Positions 1-7,129 of a DNA stretch of 64,000 nt are shown piece by piece. Source of the DNA: Terriglobia bacterium. GTDB lineage: Bacteria > Acidobacteriota > Terriglobia > Acidiferrales > UBA7541. The stretch spans positions 166,046 through 230,045 of the forward strand of contig JAIQFG010000001.1 of assembly GCA_020073375.1 (NCBI GenBank), written 5' to 3'. A model generated the notes under the pieces. That model was not told where the DNA came from. It saw only the letters and a program-made list of their open reading frames with translations, and searched no databases. Position 1 is the first letter of the stretch; each line of letters starts with the position of its first letter. Both the position numbers and the translations under genes were made by a program.

Positions 1-187
1 GCGCCCTGAATTGCCACTCCCTCTACCCACGCCGGGTAGATTCTATCCTCGATTCTGCTAAGCCACATTTCCGCTCTCCCGGCGGGATTTGCAAACCATA
101 AGAAAAATTGGACGTTATTCCGCCCGCATATGGAGCAGGGCGTGCTCCCTAATTCGCTCGAAGCGTTTCGCTTGCGAGGTGTCGCTT

Positions 188-523
188 ATGAAAACTCTCA
201 TTCGCACTTGCGGCTTTCCCGATTGCAAGACCGAGGTTCCCGAAGGGTTTGGCGACGGAAGTCTTTGTCTGCAGCACTATGTGGCGGAAGCCACGCTCAA
301 GTTGGAAACGGCCAAAAACAGGTTCAGCAGCGGCCTGGGCGTCGACGGCGCGTCGATGGACTGGCTGCTGGCTCAGGTGGATTTCATCGTGGAGACCATC
401 GGGAATGAGGACCTGGTGCTGGACGATTTTCAGCGGTCCGAACTACTGGAATTGCTTCTGGGCATTGCGAATCTGAACGAATGCATTCACCACTCCGACG
501 CCACCGTCCGCAAGCGCCTGTGA
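188..523 (+). CDS. Small Cys-rich protein of unknown function
   Basis: This gene encodes 111 aa. I start it at ATG 188 because a GAGGTG ribosome-binding site lies 6 nt upstream; the open frame reaches back to 89, but that extension has no ribosome-binding site and is basic and unconvincing. The N-terminus carries a CGFPDC motif (C-x4-C) followed about 17 residues later by CLQHY, which could form a C4 or C3H zinc site. The rest is acidic and probably helical. I recognise no family. It lies about 140 nt upstream of an RsbW-like gene on the same strand and could share a transcript with it. The metal-binding role is inferred only. Confidence 0.6.
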   Translation: MKTLIRTCGFPDCKTEVPEGFGDGSLCLQHYVAEATLKLETAKNRFSSGLGVDGASMDWLLAQVDFIVETIGNEDLVLDDFQRSELLELLLGIANLNECIHHSDATVRKRL

Positions 524-661
524 CGGGGTATCCAGCCGGAACTCTCCCGATCGCCCGGCCTTGTACGAGCCTCCTGGCAGGTCCAAACTATGGGTGTGGA
601 GGAAGGGCTGATGCCGCCCTGCGCCGGCCGTCCGGTGCGCTTCCCCTCCAGGAAGACGCAA

Positions 662-1108
662 ATGGCCAAGGACTTAAATCCCGGCGTCGGCCCGCAAGAG
701 GCCCAGGATCCAGCGCGGTTTGAAGTAGTATTGCCGGCGGACATCAGCGCGATTTCCCCGGTGGTGAGTTGGGTCATGCACCTGGTCGGCGAACTGGAGT
801 ACGCCGCGGGCAAGGAATTTGAAATCGAATTGGCCCTGCGCGAGGCCCTGGCCAATGCCATCGTGCACGGATGTAAAGGCGACCCAGCCCACAAGATCAA
901 CTGCACGGTGACGGCCGACAAGAATCGCGGAATTCTGATTGTGGTGCGAGACCCCGGCCCCGGATTTGACGCCGCTTCCCTCCCCTCTCCCACCGAGGAC
1001 CAGAATCTTCATGCCGACCACGGCCGCGGCATTTACCTGATCAATAAGCTCATGGACGAAGTGAAATACGAACGCAACGGCAGCGAAATTCATATGCGCA
1101 AGTTTTGA
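662..1108 (+). CDS. RsbW-like anti-sigma factor / serine kinase ATPase
   Basis: This protein of about 148 aa is essentially one GHKL ATPase domain (HATPase_c_2 type). The N box is visible as ELALREALANAIVHG, the G1 box as DPGPGFD and the G2 box as HGRGIYLINKLMD, in the expected order. Proteins of this kind bind a sigma factor or phosphorylate an anti-anti-sigma STAS protein in a partner-switching cascade. I start it at ATG 662, preceded by AGGAAG; an upstream in-frame ATG at 590 would add 24 Pro/Arg-rich residues with no homology pattern. No STAS partner or sigma gene is in the window, so the regulated process is unknown. The next gene follows after 18 nt, suggesting an operon. Confidence 0.85.
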   Translation: MAKDLNPGVGPQEAQDPARFEVVLPADISAISPVVSWVMHLVGELEYAAGKEFEIELALREALANAIVHGCKGDPAHKINCTVTADKNRGILIVVRDPGPGFDAASLPSPTEDQNLHADHGRGIYLINKLMDEVKYERNGSEIHMRKF

Positions 1109-1126
1109 TTTTCCCGGTTGACGACC

Positions 1127-1873
1127 ATGCCTACAGAGACGTCCGCCAAATCGCCGGCCACGCCCCCCGCCAAGCCCGGGGATTCGGCGCCCGCGGAAAA
1201 GCCCATCGACCGGTTTCATCCGGAGATGCCGACAATTCCCGGCGTAACCGGTGTGCGTCCCCATTCGCCGCCGAGTTTAGATCCTGCAAACACGCAGCGC
1301 CTCGCGCAAATCCTGGGAGCCTTGGCTGCCATCGCCGCGATCGTCTTCGCCATCGTCTGGTGGGTGAAAAGCTCGTCGCGCAAAGCCGCCGACGCTGCCG
1401 CCGCCGAACCGACGCCGGCTGAATCGCCGCTGCCGCAGCTTCCATCCCTCGCGGTCCCTCCGCCCCACACGGGGCCTACGGGTGTGGCCACCGTCGAAGA
1501 GCTTTCCAAACCGTGGTCGGCGAAAAAATTCAATTTTCAGAAGCCCGTGACTGGTGAAAGTATTCCGGCCCTGGTCGTGCGCCTGCCCGGAGGCGCCTTG
1601 TGGGCCTTCGCACTGAAAGAGCCGTACGGGAATTGCGAACTCGAGTACGTAGCCAGCACCGACCAGCTTGCATCCAAGTACAATTTTCAAGCCAGCCATC
1701 CCATGGTCGTGAACCCCTGCACCAGCACCGTGTACGACCCCCTGAAAGTCGGTCCGCTCGGTGACAACACCTGGGCCCGCGGCGAAGTCGTGCAAGGCAG
1801 CGGACTTCGTCCCCCGCTTTCTATCGACGTGGTCGTGCGGGGCCATTCGATTGTCGCCGACCGAATGGAATAG
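1127..1873 (+). CDS. Single-pass membrane protein of unknown function
   Basis: This gene encodes about 248 aa from ATG 1127; a TTG at 1118 is an alternative start. Residues 1-55 are Pro/Ala/Ser-rich and likely disordered. One transmembrane helix (LGALAAIAAIVFAIVWWV) follows at about residues 62-82, then an Ala/Pro linker, then a domain of about 150 aa that would lie outside the membrane. That domain contains phrases such as LVVRLPGGALWAFALKEP and a C-terminal SIDVVVRGHSIVADRME, which I do not recognise. It follows the RsbW-like gene by 18 nt and is probably co-transcribed with it. No function can be assigned. Confidence 0.65.
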   Translation: MPTETSAKSPATPPAKPGDSAPAEKPIDRFHPEMPTIPGVTGVRPHSPPSLDPANTQRLAQILGALAAIAAIVFAIVWWVKSSSRKAADAAAAEPTPAESPLPQLPSLAVPPPHTGPTGVATVEELSKPWSAKKFNFQKPVTGESIPALVVRLPGGALWAFALKEPYGNCELEYVASTDQLASKYNFQASHPMVVNPCTSTVYDPLKVGPLGDNTWARGEVVQGSGLRPPLSIDVVVRGHSIVADRME

Positions 1874-1900
1874 CGCTCGAAGTTTGGTTTGGCCTTTACG

Positions 1901-1937
1901 TAGGACAGGCATCCGCCTGAGGCGGATGCCTGTCCTA
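1901..1937. repeat. Perfect 17-bp inverted repeat
   Basis: The arm taggacaggcatccgcc (1901-1917) is followed by a TGA loop and its exact reverse complement (1921-1937). It lies 27 nt after the stop of the membrane-protein gene. No T-run follows, so it is more likely a REP-like palindrome than a classical terminator, although it could stabilise the 3' end of the transcript. Confidence 0.75.
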
Positions 1938-2010
1938 CCTAACCCCGTTCGGAACCAATTTGCATCGCGATCGAGTCGCCCGCCCCTTATGCGCAAGCCG
2001 CACCGCATGA

Positions 2011-2045
2011 TATAAATACAGATGCGGGCTCTGGCTTGAGCCCGC
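2011..2045 (+). promoter_or_regulatory. Probable tRNA-Arg promoter (-10) and leader hairpin
   Basis: A TATAAA hexamer at 2011-2016 is positioned as a -10 box about 44 nt before the tRNA. No good -35 is visible 16-18 nt upstream. Between it and the tRNA lies a perfect 8-bp stem (gcgggctc / gagcccgc, 2024-2045) with a 6-nt loop, which may be a processing structure in the 5' leader. Confidence 0.4.
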
Positions 2046-2059
2046 CACGATCCAAACCC

Positions 2060-2136
2060 GCGGCTGTAGCTCAGATGGATAGAGCGCGTGCCTCCGAAGC
2101 ACGAGGTCGGGAGTTCGAATCTCCCCAGCCGCACCA
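2060..2136 (+). tRNA. tRNA-Arg (anticodon CCG)
   Basis: A complete cloverleaf is visible. The acceptor stem pairs GCGGCTG (2060-2066) with CAGCCGC (2126-2132), followed by discriminator A and an encoded CCA (2134-2136). The anticodon stem is CGTGC/GCACG around the loop CTCCGAA, giving anticodon CCG, which reads Arg codon CGG. The T arm is gggag-ttcgaat-ctccc. The DNA just 3' of it changes character (AT-richer, minus-strand small genes), so this tRNA may have served as an integration site. Confidence 0.97.
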
Positions 2137-2204
2137 TTTAGCCAATGAAAATGCTGGTACTTGAAGGTAGGCTTGAAATTGGCTTGAAACTTAATCGTTT
2201 CGTT

Positions 2205-2495
2205 TTAAGTCTGCTTTAATCTCGGAAGGCGTTTTGAGTTCGGTGGCTTTTCCCTTGCGATTTCCACCATGGCCTTGCGAGGAGCTTCTTCTCTCTCCCT
2301 TGGAGTGAGGGCTTTCTTCGGCGGTGTCACTCCCGTGATGATAACCGCCGTCCCGGCGAGCTGGTCGGTAAGGTCCAAGATATGGCTCGTGGGTGGATTC
2401 GTATTCTCGGATGACTTCTCCGTAGACGACGTGGGATTGTTCTCGGGTGTCGGCCCCAAGAAACGCACCAGTTCCTTTAATGGAATTGGTTTCAT
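2205..2495 (-). CDS. Small hypothetical protein, second gene of a two-gene operon
   Basis: This 96-aa protein starts at ATG 2495 with a strong AGGAGA ribosome-binding site 7 nt upstream. It lies 16 nt downstream of another small gene on the same strand. It is rich in Pro, Glu, Lys, Ser and Thr, with a hydrophobic core segment (LDLTDQLAGTAVIITGV) in the middle and a basic C-terminus. I recognise no family. Base composition is visibly lower in GC than the flanking core genes. The clean ribosome-binding site and operon spacing support a real gene, possibly acquired next to tRNA-Arg. Confidence 0.55.
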   Translation of the reverse strand: MKPIPLKELVRFLGPTPENNPTSSTEKSSENTNPPTSHILDLTDQLAGTAVIITGVTPPKKALTPREREEAPRKAMVEIAREKPPNSKRLPRLKQT

Positions 2496-2511
2496 TTTGT
2501 TCTCCTATGCT

Positions 2512-2778
2512 CTACTGGACTAATGGATTCAGTATTGCAGTCTCCACCTTCGCAGGCGGATCAGCCCACAACAGATTGTTGCCAATAAGAATTCGTAATG
2601 CGTTCATTGTAGTTCCGTAGTCGCCGACCGACCCATGCGTGCCGATCAGCAAAAACAGCAGATTGAGCGCGCCCGCGAGCGACATCCCGGCATCGTCTGG
2701 AATCGGGATCATGGAGTTAATTCGGGTGCGGATAATCTTGAGAAGCTGTGCGTGGATTCTTTCTTTTTCGTTTGGCAT
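2512..2778 (-). CDS. Small hypothetical protein, first gene of a two-gene operon
   Basis: This 88-aa protein starts at ATG 2778 with AGGGG 6 nt upstream and a candidate sigma-70 promoter about 90 nt upstream (2867-2894). The N-terminal third is charged and helical (EKERIHAQLLKIIRTRI). The middle has a hydrophobic run (LAGALNLLFLLIGTHG) that may be a buried helix or a weak membrane segment. No family is recognised. Together with the following gene it forms a compact two-gene unit in AT-richer DNA beside tRNA-Arg. A small accessory module is possible, but there is no direct evidence for toxin-antitoxin function. Confidence 0.55.
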   Translation of the reverse strand: MPNEKERIHAQLLKIIRTRINSMIPIPDDAGMSLAGALNLLFLLIGTHGSVGDYGTTMNALRILIGNNLLWADPPAKVETAILNPLVQ

Positions 2779-2866
2779 TGATGCCCCTATCTGCCGTTAG
2801 GCAAAAGCACCGTTTCCCGGAGGTACGGTTGCTGCCAGCATTCGCTGGACTCTTGATAGCGAAGCT

Positions 2867-2894
2867 ATTATATCAGATTCTTGCTCACCCGAAA
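2867..2894 (-). promoter_or_regulatory. Candidate sigma-70 promoter for the 2778-2205 operon
   Basis: On the minus strand a perfect TATAAT (-10, 2867-2872) is preceded after 16 nt by TTTCGG (2889-2894), a weak -35. It faces the two-gene operon starting at 2778, leaving a leader of about 80 nt. Confidence 0.45.
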
Positions 2895-3122
2895 CTTAGA
2901 TGAGCCACCAAGGGTCCGCAGCCCGCTGCCTGTTTCGCCGCGCCCCTATGGCATCAACAGATTACGGCGATTCCATTTCTTTTAACAATCCCGTAAGCTA
3001 ACCATCCCCGTCCTGTCATATAGGCGCCTTATCATTTCGCCGAAAAACAAATTGCGCCGTAATCGGCGACGGGGTGAACTGCCTTGATCGTTGCGACTGA
3101 CGAGTTGCTTCGGAGAGCCGAT

Positions 3123-3314
3123 ATGCCGGTGACCCGCAAGCTGGCCTGGGATGAACAATTCCAGCAGTGGAGATGTTCCGGGTGCGCGTGGGTCTTCGAG
3201 CCGCACGCCCTGTTCGGCGACCAGTCCCTGAACAAATATTTTGACGTCGTGCGCCGGGACGAAGAGTTCGCGGCGCACGTATGCGACGATTACAGAAAAG
3301 ACGGAAAAGCCTGA
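3123..3314 (+). CDS. Small CxxC protein of unknown function
   Basis: This 63-aa protein starts at ATG 3123 with GGAGAG 6-7 nt upstream. The open frame extends upstream to 3084, but that start has no ribosome-binding site. The sequence has a CSGC pair within QWRCSGCAWVF and a third Cys near the C-terminus (AAHVCDDYRKD), a pattern seen in small zinc-ribbon-like proteins. It converges on the DUF4382 lipoprotein gene. Its biochemical role is unknown. Confidence 0.55.
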   Translation: MPVTRKLAWDEQFQQWRCSGCAWVFEPHALFGDQSLNKYFDVVRRDEEFAAHVCDDYRKDGKA

Positions 3315-3369
3315 CCACCCGCCTTCCCCGCCTGTTCCCTTCCCCAATCCCGCCTGATTTGCGAAAAGC

Positions 3370-4812
3370 CTAGTCGTTGTCCCGCTTGCGGACCTTCGCC
3401 GCCACAACCACGGGCCCAGTGGCAGTCTTAAACAGCAGCCCGCGTACCGAAATGACCGTGCCGTTCGTCAGGCTCGATGGACCAAGCAGATCCTCGAATT
3501 CCGTGGCGGAAGAAGTCTGCACCGTGAGCGTAGCCACGCCGAAAATGGCCGGCAATTTGGTGACGGTGATGGCCGACCCGTTCACGCCGGAGACCGTCGC
3601 GGTGAATTGCGAAGTGTGCAAGTGAACGTGAGCGGTGGAAGTGGAGATCGGAGGTCCGGCCGTGATGGTGCCGGGCTCGATCTGCAAATCCTGGCCGGGA
3701 ATCAGGTCGCCAGGTCCGGCAAACGCCCCGCCCGCCGGCACAGCCAGCCCGCCCAGCTGAATATCGAACGTCGTCGTGGGTGTGATGCTTACCAGCAGCG
3801 CGTCTCCCAAACGCGGCCCGCCATCATCTCCCTCTCGATCGAGGACGACCATTTGCAATTGGGTCGGCGGGGCCCCGGTGACCGAAACCAGCGTTCCCTC
3901 CAGGGACCTTGCTCCGCGCGATTCCTCGAGCTTCACTTCTTTGGCAATCAAAGAGCCGTCGGACTGTAAAGTGGTTTCAACCTCCACCAGTTGAGACACC
4001 GCCAGGCAGGAGAAATTGCTGGTCTTGCAGCCATGATCATCGAAATCCTCAAACTTGGTGCGCGTGCCGGCCAGAATGGTTTCGCTCATCGCACTGTTTG
4101 CGTTCTGGACCGTAAATTTATTGTTCGTCGCATCGATCGAGGTGATCAGGCCCGCGAATTCATTGTCGTCGAGCCTCCCGGGCCCCCCGCTCACCGGTAC
4201 GGGCGTCAATTCCGTAACCACGAAGTCGGAAGGGTCGTTCAGGGTCACGGACAAATCCGTCGCGATAATTTTATTCAGAAGAATATCGATCTTCAGGCCC
4301 ACGGGCGTCCCGGCGACCAGCGTCAGGGGAAATGGCGCGGAAGTGTACGTGATTGGCCCAGCGGCAGCAGGCTGGAACCGGCATGTGGTGTTCACCTTGC
4401 ATGCGCCGATATCGCTCGGACTCCCGTTAAACACGGTGAGCGCCGGGTGAGCCAGCGTTAACTGCAGTCCTTTATAGGTGCCGGCAGGCGCGCTCAAGGT
4501 GCTCAGAACCGCGGCTTCAGTTTCGAGCTTCTTCACTTCTATCTCCACCGGATCCCCGCCCGGGAGCAAGGAAAAATCCGCGCCGACCATCGGCTGCAGC
4601 AATGCGCCGGTGATATTCACCTCGAAGGAGAGCACGGAAACGCCGGCCGGAGGCGCGTCGCTCAGCGTGACGCTGAGTGTCGATGTGCCTGCGGTTGGCT
4701 GAGGTGGCGGCTGGGTGCCGCCACCCGTGGAAAGGCTTTGCGTTACCGAACAACCGCCTAGAAAAAGCGACGCCGACAAAACTGCAATTTCAAACCACTT
4801 TTCCTTTCTCAT
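3370..4812 (-). CDS. Exported lipoprotein with DUF4382 and DUF5666-type domains
   Basis: This is a 480-aa precursor. I choose ATG 4812 because GGGAGG lies just upstream; the GTG at 4827 would bury that ribosome-binding site inside the gene. The N-terminus has a basic start, a hydrophobic stretch and a lipobox (LFLGGC), so it should be lipid-anchored. A Pro/Gly/Thr linker leads into a domain resembling DUF4382 (STLSVTLSDAPPAGVSVLSF...), followed by two beta-rich units resembling DUF5666. Such proteins are common in Acidobacteria and their function is unknown. It is the last gene of the long minus-strand run, 88 nt after the VWFA gene, so it may work with that protein at the cell surface. Confidence 0.8.
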   Translation of the reverse strand: MRKEKWFEIAVLSASLFLGGCSVTQSLSTGGGTQPPPQPTAGTSTLSVTLSDAPPAGVSVLSFEVNITGALLQPMVGADFSLLPGGDPVEIEVKKLETEAAVLSTLSAPAGTYKGLQLTLAHPALTVFNGSPSDIGACKVNTTCRFQPAAAGPITYTSAPFPLTLVAGTPVGLKIDILLNKIIATDLSVTLNDPSDFVVTELTPVPVSGGPGRLDDNEFAGLITSIDATNNKFTVQNANSAMSETILAGTRTKFEDFDDHGCKTSNFSCLAVSQLVEVETTLQSDGSLIAKEVKLEESRGARSLEGTLVSVTGAPPTQLQMVVLDREGDDGGPRLGDALLVSITPTTTFDIQLGGLAVPAGGAFAGPGDLIPGQDLQIEPGTITAGPPISTSTAHVHLHTSQFTATVSGVNGSAITVTKLPAIFGVATLTVQTSSATEFEDLLGPSSLTNGTVISVRGLLFKTATGPVVVAAKVRKRDND

Positions 4813-4900
4813 TAAATCCTCCCGCACGGGCCTCGCGCACCGGGGCTGGGATGCTCCTGGGGCGGCGCATGTCCGCGAAAACCCGGCTATCGAATCGAAA

Positions 4901-7129
4901 TCAGGGTGTCGGCGGCATCAGCGCGAAATTGTTGCGCGCGAATGCAGCCATATCTCCTCCGTCTTCCACCACCACGGCCTGCACGGTATACCCGCCCGGA
5001 ACAAATTTTCCGAATGGCAGATTGATCCGAAAGGAGGCCGTGCGGCTCTTTGCATCCACTTCCGCGGGCTCGACCAGCGGCGTTTCATTCACTTTCTGGC
5101 CATTGGAGAAAAACACCAGGCCCGCGCGCAGCTTCGCGCCGTCCGTGTTTACGGGTACGTACGCCTGGAAAAAGACGTACAGCTGCTGCTGCGTGTTAAA
5201 CACGTGAGTGACGCTGGGCACGATCCTCTGGCCGGAAAATTCCAGCGGCGAGGATTTGAGTTTCACTTCCTGCCCGAGCGTCTTCTTCAGCACTTCCTTG
5301 GTCGCCTCGATCGTTTGCAGCTGTCCGGACAGCATCATGGGGCTGAGCTCTAAAGCTGCCGGCTGCGGCTTGGGCAAGTCCAAATCTTCCTCGAACGAGC
5401 CAATCCGTCCGCTCTCGTTTTCGCGAGCCAAAAATTTCAGCTTGTAGCTTCCCGGGCCCAGGACCACACCGCCCTGATACACGAGCGACTGTTTCTGCAA
5501 CTGCGCATAGCGATCGGAGGCCAGCGTGACGGTGATCTGATCGCGCAGCGCGGCCACGACTTTGTTCGACGCCGCGTCGTGCACCTCGGCGGCAAAATCG
5601 AAAACGGCCTGGTGGCGGTTGCGCTGCTGGGCCCAATTCAACACGCTTGAAGGAAGTTTTGCGGTGATGGGCACGAAAACATCCTTGTCGTCGAGCCGGA
5701 AATAGGAAGTCTCCAGCGCGATCGGCAGATCGACGTGCGGCGCGTCGTCCCGCAGCGCGTCCATGAACTGCTTTTCGCGGTCCTGCGCGGTGGCCAGGAT
5801 GGAATTGCGCGGCGCGTAGTATCCCTCCCGGAAGCGCACGCGCGCGCCCGGCACATCCACGCTGACTTTCAGGCGCCGCCAGGCCCCGTTCTTGCGCCCA
5901 TCGGTGCTGTAGTAGCCCACCAGGTAGTACCCGGTGGAATCCGCCTGCACCTGATGAAATACGTCGCTGAAATCTCCGAGGTCGAAGAACGACCGGCCGC
6001 CGGTATCTGAGGCCAGCGTCGAAAGCGTCTCGCGCGAGTCGTGCCGCGCTGCGCTTTCGGCCATGATTTCCGAGCCCGAAAACATGGCGCGGCTGGCCTT
6101 GTGCGCGACCGTGGCTTTCGCGCTGCTGATGAACATTGCCGAACCGGCCGAGGATCCGTCGCGGGCTTCGCCGCCCGCCGGCTCCGGAAGAAGTCCGCGA
6201 GCGTCCACGGCGTAGAAGGAAACGTTGGCGCGGTTGGCCGCGTCGGTGGTCGCTTCCAGCTGCGACCTGTTTTCCTCGCCGGTTTGCGTGATTCCGCTGG
6301 TGAATTGCACCACGGATTTTCTTCCTGGAATGTCGCGCAGCAGGCTGGAAAGCGATTCCAGCGCTGCCAGTTTGCGGTCCGTGTTGAAGATGTTGAATTC
6401 CGTGTCGTCCGCCGTGAACGCGGCCCCGGTATCCTGGCTGGTCGTATCCTCGCCGGGCAGGGCCGCGGCTTCGGCCATGTCCGCCAGCTGGGCGTCCTTG
6501 CCGGGGAGAAGAGAATTTATTGCGCGAAGCAGCACGGGGCGGTCGTTGGTGAAATGGACGGGCACCTTGACCTGGTTCCCGAACGTGGCAATGGCGACAA
6601 GGTCGGCGGGCGAAATCTGTTCGTTGATGTATTTTTGGGCCGCCTGCTGTGAGCGCAGCAAATCCTCGTTGTGCAGCGAAGTGAGATCGAAATAGAGAAC
6701 GATCAGGCGATGGTCGCGCACGGCGGCGTGCACATACTCGGGCTTGGGCGGCGGCAGCGTGCCCATGGGCACGACGATTGGGCCGGGATTGGTGACGTGC
6801 GCTCGCTCCACGCCTTCAATGTCGTTGTACTCGAACGAGGAAATTTTCTGCACCTGATTCTCCTCGGTGATCGTGAATTGCTCGGGCTTCAGGCCCTTGA
6901 TCGGATTGCCGCTCTTGTCGGTGACACGCACGTCGACCAGCACCAGGTCCACGGTGGTCCGGATCGTGCCCTTGTCGGGCAGGGCCACATCGGCGGCCTG
7001 TGTCGCTGGCTTGGCCGGATCACGTCTTGGGTTGACGGGCGCCTGCCGGGCCTGTTGCCCGGCCTGCTGCGCGGGAACCGCGGGAATAACCACTGAAATT
7101 GCGGCGAGTAGTGCAATTAGTTTGCGCAT
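4901..7129 (-). CDS. Exported VWFA-domain protein (Acidobacteria type)
   Basis: This is a 742-aa protein with an N-terminal signal peptide (MRKLIALLAAISVVIPAVPAQ) and a Gln/Ala/Pro-rich linker. A von Willebrand factor A domain follows at about residues 55-430, matching the architecture of the Acidobacteria VWFA family: a start like TIRTTVDLVLVDVRVTDKSG, then LIVLYFDLTS as the MIDAS-type strand. The rest is beta-rich. It should be periplasmic or surface-exposed and bind a protein or metal ligand. Its ATG overlaps the stop of the upstream Oar-type receptor (TAATG), so the two are translationally coupled and probably act together in adhesion or envelope assembly. The binding partner is not known. 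Confidence 0.85.
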   Translation of the reverse strand: MRKLIALLAAISVVIPAVPAQQAGQQARQAPVNPRRDPAKPATQAADVALPDKGTIRTTVDLVLVDVRVTDKSGNPIKGLKPEQFTITEENQVQKISSFEYNDIEGVERAHVTNPGPIVVPMGTLPPPKPEYVHAAVRDHRLIVLYFDLTSLHNEDLLRSQQAAQKYINEQISPADLVAIATFGNQVKVPVHFTNDRPVLLRAINSLLPGKDAQLADMAEAAALPGEDTTSQDTGAAFTADDTEFNIFNTDRKLAALESLSSLLRDIPGRKSVVQFTSGITQTGEENRSQLEATTDAANRANVSFYAVDARGLLPEPAGGEARDGSSAGSAMFISSAKATVAHKASRAMFSGSEIMAESAARHDSRETLSTLASDTGGRSFFDLGDFSDVFHQVQADSTGYYLVGYYSTDGRKNGAWRRLKVSVDVPGARVRFREGYYAPRNSILATAQDREKQFMDALRDDAPHVDLPIALETSYFRLDDKDVFVPITAKLPSSVLNWAQQRNRHQAVFDFAAEVHDAASNKVVAALRDQITVTLASDRYAQLQKQSLVYQGGVVLGPGSYKLKFLARENESGRIGSFEEDLDLPKPQPAALELSPMMLSGQLQTIEATKEVLKKTLGQEVKLKSSPLEFSGQRIVPSVTHVFNTQQQLYVFFQAYVPVNTDGAKLRAGLVFFSNGQKVNETPLVEPAEVDAKSRTASFRINLPFGKFVPGGYTVQAVVVEDGGDMAAFARNNFALMPPTP

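Noticed and set aside
443..1264. Several minus-strand frames over the RsbW-like gene
   Set aside because: All are antisense shadows of a gene with clear GHKL ATPase motifs.
1277..2137. Minus-strand frame of 286 codons covering the tRNA-Arg gene
   Set aside because: Its N-terminus (GRFELPTSCFGG) is the antisense translation of the tRNA, a familiar false ORF; the rest is antisense to the membrane-protein gene.
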